Shown here in pieces: positions 6,063 through 8,716 of a stretch of DNA of 8,716 bases (position 1 is its first letter; each line of letters opens with the position of its first letter). Source of the DNA: Propionibacteriaceae bacterium. Lineage in GTDB: Bacteria > Actinomycetota > Actinomycetes > Propionibacteriales > Propionibacteriaceae. Below the pieces are notes generated by a model, which was given only the letters and a program-made list of their open reading frames with translations, was not told the DNA's origin and did no database searches. The stretch lies in contig JAUNUL010000109.1 of NCBI GenBank assembly GCA_030538175.1, positions 1 through 8,716 of the forward strand. The letters run 5' to 3'. Both the position numbers and the translations under genes were made by a program.

Positions 6063-6093
6063 AACCGCTGTCCACACAGTGTCGTACCGGTTT
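6062..6093. repeat. Inverted repeat over the MFS promoter (possible operator)
   Basis: AAACCG (6062-6067) and CGGTTT (6088-6093) form an inverted repeat around 20 bp that includes the spacer and -35 region of the MFS promoter. A smaller CTGT-N4-ACAG lies inside (6068-6079). Such a dyad could be a repressor site, but no regulator gene is adjacent and six-base arms can occur by chance. Confidence 0.3.
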
Positions 6094-6109
6094 TCCGTTC
6101 CAGCGCGGC

Positions 6110-6961
6110 TCAGCGCTGACGATCCGGCAGCCCCAGCCGCTGGGCCACCTCCGCAACGACCTCCGGATCGCCGGCATAGGGCCAGGAACCCCTGGGCCAG
6201 GTCGTCACCACGTCGGTGAAGCCCAGCTCGGTCGCCCGGCCAATCTGGTCGAGGCAGAACTCCACGCTGTCGAACGAGAATCGAGGAGCGGAGTCGAGAT
6301 AGAGATAGCGCTCGATTCCCTCGCCGCCGGCATCGTCGGCCATCCGGCAGAGTGTGGCAATGTTCGACCACCATGCGTCGACGGTTTCCCCGCCGAGTCC
6401 GGTGGTCGCCCAAGCGCCGTGTTCGACCGCCAGCTGGATGGCGCGCGGCCCAGTCGCCGCCACGATCAGCTTCGGTGGTGTCCGTGTCTGCCCGGCGACA
6501 TTCCGATAGTCAACGAGGCGATAGAACTCGCCGTCATGGTCCACGTGATCCTCGACGAGGCTGCGCCCGAGGACATCCAGGAACTCGCGCAGTCTCCGCG
6601 TACGCTGCCCGCGGGACAGGGACTCGCCCAACACGTGCGCATCTGGTTCACCACCGGAGCCGACGCCACAGAGAATCCGGCCACCCGAGAGATCCTGCAG
6701 GCCGACGAGCTCACGTGCGAACGCTGCCGGGTGGCGGAAATTCGGCGAGGCGACCCAATATCCCAACGGAATGCGAGATGTCACCGCAGCTGCCCCGGCG
6801 AGGGTCACGACCGTTGAATACCACTCGTGGTCGTTCATCGGGTCCCAGGTCAGGTGGTCATAGGTCCACGCGTGATCGAACCCCAGTTCCTCGATCTGCT
6901 GCCACACCGGGCGGGCTTGGGCCCAAGCCAGATCCGTCAGGACGCAGACACCAACGCGCAT
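6110..6961 (-). CDS. Luciferase-like (LLM family) flavin/F420-dependent oxidoreductase
   Basis: A 283-residue cytoplasmic enzyme of the bacterial luciferase-like monooxygenase fold (TIM barrel). It shows the typical N-terminus MRVGVCVLTD, the E-x-x-G-F-D segment (24-29: EELGFD) with W32-T-Y-D-H36, the RHPAAFARELVGLQDLSGGR region (76-95), the G-x-G-S-G-G-E-P stretch (99-106), and A169-T-G-P-R-A-I-Q176. Members use FMNH2 or the deazaflavin F420; in actinobacteria many are F420-dependent, but the cofactor here is not certain and the substrate is unknown. It follows the quinone oxidoreductase by 33 nt and has the best ribosome-binding site in the window (AAGGAG, 6 nt before ATG6961), consistent with translation from a two-gene mRNA rather than its own promoter. 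Confidence 0.9.
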   Translation of the reverse strand: MRVGVCVLTDLAWAQARPVWQQIEELGFDHAWTYDHLTWDPMNDHEWYSTVVTLAGAAAVTSRIPLGYWVASPNFRHPAAFARELVGLQDLSGGRILCGVGSGGEPDAHVLGESLSRGQRTRRLREFLDVLGRSLVEDHVDHDGEFYRLVDYRNVAGQTRTPPKLIVAATGPRAIQLAVEHGAWATTGLGGETVDAWWSNIATLCRMADDAGGEGIERYLYLDSAPRFSFDSVEFCLDQIGRATELGFTDVVTTWPRGSWPYAGDPEVVAEVAQRLGLPDRQR

Positions 6962-6967
6962 CGGTCA

Positions 6968-6973
6968 CTCCTT
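6968..6973 (-). promoter_or_regulatory. Strong Shine-Dalgarno site for the luciferase-like gene
   Basis: AAGGAG on the minus strand, 6 nt before ATG6961 and preceded by an A-rich run. It fixes the start codon and marks this gene as a downstream operon member, in contrast to the leaderless promoter-proximal genes around it. Confidence 0.8.
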
Positions 6974-6994
6974 TTTTCTCAAGGGACTGACGGC

Positions 6995-7987
6995 TCAGCC
7001 GCCGAAGGTCAGGACGAGCTTGCCCCGGTGGTCGCCGGAGTCGAAGTATGCATGGGCCGCCGCGACCTCTGCCGCCGGATAGGTGATGGTCGGCGCAGCC
7101 GGGATCCGCCCATCGGCGATCATCGGCCAGACCTCCGCGACGACCGTTGCGCAGATCTCGGCTTTCTGCTCCAGCGGGCGTGACCTCAAGGAGGTGGCAA
7201 TGACGTGATTGCGCTTGCGCAGCACGGCGTTCAAGTCGATCTCGGCTTTGCGTCCACCTTGGAGGCCGATGATGACCAAGCGGCCATCCGGCCTCAGTAC
7301 GCTCACGTTGCTCTCGAGATAACGGGCCCCTTGGTTGTCCAGGATCACGTCAGCCCCGCCTGCGTCGGCAAAGGCTGCCGCCCAATCCTCGTGATAATCA
7401 ACGGCCAGATCAGCGCCCAGCGCGCGGCACATGTCGAGTTTGTCGGCGCTGCCCGCAGTCGTCCAGACCGTGCAGCCGAGGGCCTTGGCGTACGGAATCG
7501 CGAACGATCCGATGCCGCCCGCACCCCCGTGCACCACGAAGGTCTCCCCGGGCTTCAACTGGGCGACGCGGGCGTTGGACAACACGGTTGCCGCCACCTC
7601 GAGTACGCCAGCCGCAGTGATCAGGTCGATCCCCGGTGGGGGCGGGATCACCTGTGGCGCGGGCACCGCGACATAGTCCGCGTAGCCGCCACCGGCCAAC
7701 AACGCCACGCAAGGTTCCCCGATCTGCCAGCTCGTCACGCCCTCGGCCACTGCGGCGATGTGCCCCGACACTTCAAGACCAATGGTCTCCGAAGCCCCGG
7801 GGGGTGGGGGATAGAAGCCCTTGCGCTGCATGACATCAGCACGGTTCATTCCTGCTGCTGCGACCCTGATCAGGACCTCACCCGCGGCCGGGCGCGGGGT
7901 GGGTATCTCGGCCAGGGAGAGCACCTCCGGGCCACCTTGGCCGGAAGTGACCACGGCCTGCATCGTCGTCGGGACGTCCTGGTTCAT
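6995..7987 (-). CDS. NAD(P)H quinone oxidoreductase, PIG3/QOR type (zinc-free MDR family)
   Basis: A 330-residue cytoplasmic medium-chain dehydrogenase/reductase. The GroES-like half (1 to about 125) has G-x-N-R-A-D (46-51) and the QRKGFYPPPPG segment (54-64) characteristic of the PIG3/quinone-oxidoreductase branch. The Rossmann half starts at about residue 126, with the nucleotide-binding loop H153-G-G-A-G-G-I-G160 and A178-G-S-A-D-K183 for the cofactor's ribose/phosphate. It ends with the family signature HRGKLVLTF (320-328). The structural zinc cysteine cluster of alcohol dehydrogenases is absent. The enzyme reduces quinones or other electrophiles with NAD(P)H; the substrate is not predictable. 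ATG7987 is supported by TAGGCT 6 nt upstream. It is the first gene of a probable operon with the luciferase-like gene. Confidence 0.95.
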   Translation of the reverse strand: MNQDVPTTMQAVVTSGQGGPEVLSLAEIPTPRPAAGEVLIRVAAAGMNRADVMQRKGFYPPPPGASETIGLEVSGHIAAVAEGVTSWQIGEPCVALLAGGGYADYVAVPAPQVIPPPPGIDLITAAGVLEVAATVLSNARVAQLKPGETFVVHGGAGGIGSFAIPYAKALGCTVWTTAGSADKLDMCRALGADLAVDYHEDWAAAFADAGGADVILDNQGARYLESNVSVLRPDGRLVIIGLQGGRKAEIDLNAVLRKRNHVIATSLRSRPLEQKAEICATVVAEVWPMIADGRIPAAPTITYPAAEVAAAHAYFDSGDHRGKLVLTFGG

Positions 7988-7993
7988 GGCACG

Positions 7994-7999
7994 AGCCTA
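7994..7999 (-). promoter_or_regulatory. Leaderless promoter of the quinone oxidoreductase
   Basis: TAGGCT on the minus strand, identical to the serS hexamer, ends 6 nt before ATG7987. No Shine-Dalgarno sequence precedes the start and no clear -35 is visible. It faces away from the tRNA-Ser gene. Confidence 0.6.
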
Positions 8000-8052
8000 T
8001 GCGGCTACCATGGGTGGGCGTGCAGGACCTCGACATTCGTTGGGCTGGCACG

Positions 8053-8139
8053 GGCGAGATCGCATAGTGGACTAGTGCAGCCGCCTTGAAAGCGGCCGAG
8101 CGGGCGACCGTTCCGTGGGTTCGAATCCCACTCTCGCCG
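8053..8139 (+). tRNA. tRNA-Ser(UGA), anticodon at 8087-8089
   Basis: An 87-nt type II tRNA reading UCA codons. The acceptor stem GGCGAGA (8053-8059) pairs perfectly with TCTCGCC (8132-8138), with discriminator G8139. The D stem is GCA/TGC (8062-8064 / 8076-8078), and the anticodon stem GCCGC (8080-8084) pairs with GCGGC (8092-8096) around loop CTTGAAA, anticodon TGA. A long variable arm (8097-8114) is diagnostic of serine, and the T arm GTGGG-TTCGAAT-CCCAC is at 8115-8131. The CCA end is not encoded. No confident promoter is visible in the 65 bp between it and the divergent oxidoreductase start. Its charging enzyme, serS, is in the same window. Confidence 0.96.
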
Positions 8140-8146
8140 CTTCATC

Positions 8147-8168
8147 GCTTCGCGCTGGTCGCGAAAGC
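8147..8168 (+). terminator. Hairpin just after tRNA-Ser
   Basis: GCTTCGCG (8147-8154) pairs with CGCGAA-GC (8160-8168) as an 8-bp stem with one bulged A and a 5-nt loop, beginning 8 nt after the tRNA end. It may act as a weak terminator or a processing landmark. There is no T-run, and the next gene begins 58 nt later, so readthrough is possible. Confidence 0.35.
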
Positions 8169-8213
8169 ACCGCCATTGCGGAGCAGGTACAGACACCACA
8201 GCGGCACAGCCCC

Positions 8214-8220
8214 GGAGGAG
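8214..8220 (+). promoter_or_regulatory. Shine-Dalgarno site that decides the start of the last gene
   Basis: GGAGGAG lies 5 nt before ATG8226. It selects this start over an in-frame ATG at 8115 that lies inside the tRNA, and over the ATG at 8222, which is out of frame and stops after three codons. Confidence 0.85.
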
Positions 8221-8225
8221 AATGG

Positions 8226-8705
8226 ATGACTGAGGGTCACGGTCCGGCACTGGAAACCGGTCAGAGCGACGTCACGCGCCACGTCCTGAAGGCGGCACCG
8301 CCCGTGAGAGCCCTCGGGCTGGCCGCGGCCGGCAGCGTCGTCGGTGCTGTCCTGATCGTCCTGGCGGCGGCCAACAGCTGGTCCCCGCTCGTGACCGCGC
8401 TCGGGGCTGTCCTGCTGGTGGTCGGGTTGGCGCTCCTGGGTCTGGCCCTCCTCACCGCCACCAAGATGCGGGTGCAGGCGGAGTTGACGCCGCGGGGTTA
8501 TACGTTCCGGACGCCTGCTGGCGTACGCGTCGGAGTCTGGGCGGATACCCACAAGGTGACGACGTCGGAGACCGGCCGCCGATTGAGTCTGCACAACCAG
8601 GATGATTCGGTGCAGGACGTGCTGTCGCCGGTGGGCGCCGATGATCCGGCGATGCAGCGGTTGATCGCCGATCTCACGGATCGGCTGACCCGCTCCCGCG
8701 GCTGA
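8226..8705 (+). CDS. Small membrane protein with two helices and a C-terminal soluble domain
   Basis: A 159-residue protein I cannot name. Residues 1-27 are polar. Two hydrophobic segments, about 28-49 and 54-78, separated by a short polar turn (NSWS), make a transmembrane hairpin. The remainder (80-159) begins with a strand-rich stretch (VQAELTPRGYTFRTPAGVRVGVWADTHKV at 83-111, in short strands) reminiscent of small PH-like domains attached to membrane hairpins in actinobacterial proteins, then a short helix (about 141-156). The family match is only an impression. The start follows a strong ribosome-binding site. It lies 86 nt after tRNA-Ser and may be transcribed with it, as no separate promoter is evident. 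It is complete, ending 11 nt before the window edge. Confidence 0.85.
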   Translation: MTEGHGPALETGQSDVTRHVLKAAPPVRALGLAAAGSVVGAVLIVLAAANSWSPLVTALGAVLLVVGLALLGLALLTATKMRVQAELTPRGYTFRTPAGVRVGVWADTHKVTTSETGRRLSLHNQDDSVQDVLSPVGADDPAMQRLIADLTDRLTRSRG

Positions 8706-8716
8706 TCGCCGTTCTC

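Noticed and set aside
5101..6177. 358-codon minus-strand frame overlapping the MFS gene
   Set aside because: Arg/Gly-rich out-of-frame copy of the transporter region. It lacks membrane helices, while the overlapping frame has about twelve.
7205..8089. 294-codon plus-strand frame opposite the quinone oxidoreductase
   Set aside because: It runs into the tRNA gene and is antisense to a clear enzyme.
8115..8225. Upstream in-frame ATG extending the last gene by 37 codons
   Set aside because: It would start inside the tRNA-Ser T arm; the strong Shine-Dalgarno site at 8214-8220 supports ATG8226.
1..8716. Mobile element, defence island or CRISPR array
   Set aside because: No transposase, integrase, nuclease pair, direct-repeat array or flanking repeat at the tRNA was seen. 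All genes look native in composition.

Overview
The window is GC-rich, gene-dense chromosomal DNA from an actinomycete. A WhiB-family regulator, a bacterial proteasome activator (Bpa/PafE), a luciferase-like oxidoreductase of the type common in F420-using actinobacteria, and several apparently leaderless genes (TAnnnT hexamer 6-7 nt before the start codon) all point to Actinomycetota. The style of the WhiB and lipid genes would fit Propionibacteriales, but that finer placement is a guess. I see no transposase, integrase, phage gene, CRISPR array or attachment site. This looks like ordinary core chromosome rather than an island.

Layout, left to right. (1) A gene on the minus strand runs off the left edge and fuses a PAP2 phosphatase to a diacylglycerol-kinase-type domain. 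(2) It is divergent, across only 23 bp, from serS (seryl-tRNA synthetase), which is followed 10 nt later by a HAD-IIB/Cof-type phosphatase. (3) These end in a large inverted repeat placed between convergent genes. (4) On the minus strand come a WhiB-family regulator with an added C-terminal helix-turn-helix and, upstream of it, the proteasome activator. A non-coding stretch of about 265 bp between them holds a hairpin and a possible ECF-type promoter. (5) The proteasome activator is divergent, again across 23 bp, from an 80-residue protein I do not recognise, whose 3' end overlaps the 3' end of an MFS transporter. (6) On the minus strand, a quinone oxidoreductase (PIG3/QOR type) and a luciferase-like monooxygenase form a probable operon, followed by the MFS transporter with its own promoter. 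(7) On the plus strand, a tRNA-Ser(UGA) is followed by a small two-helix membrane protein cut close to the right edge but complete.

How the parts relate. serS and tRNA-Ser(UGA) serve the same step of translation and lie about 6 kb apart on the same strand. The oxidoreductase, luciferase-like enzyme and efflux-type transporter could form a small redox/detoxification set, but no substrate can be read from sequence.

The most distinctive feature is regulatory. Six protein genes have a TAnnnT -10-like hexamer 6 or 7 nt before the start codon with no Shine-Dalgarno sequence, the signature of leaderless mRNAs, and the HAD gene is a probable seventh whose hexamer uses the serS stop codon. At both divergent pairs the two opposed hexamers overlap on the same TA, in nearly the same 10-mer (AGTCTAGGCT and AGTCTAAACT). 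Genes with a real Shine-Dalgarno sequence (luciferase-like enzyme, last membrane protein, weakly whiB) are those inside an operon, downstream of a tRNA, or with a longer leader. I did not find a convincing wholly new multi-gene system.
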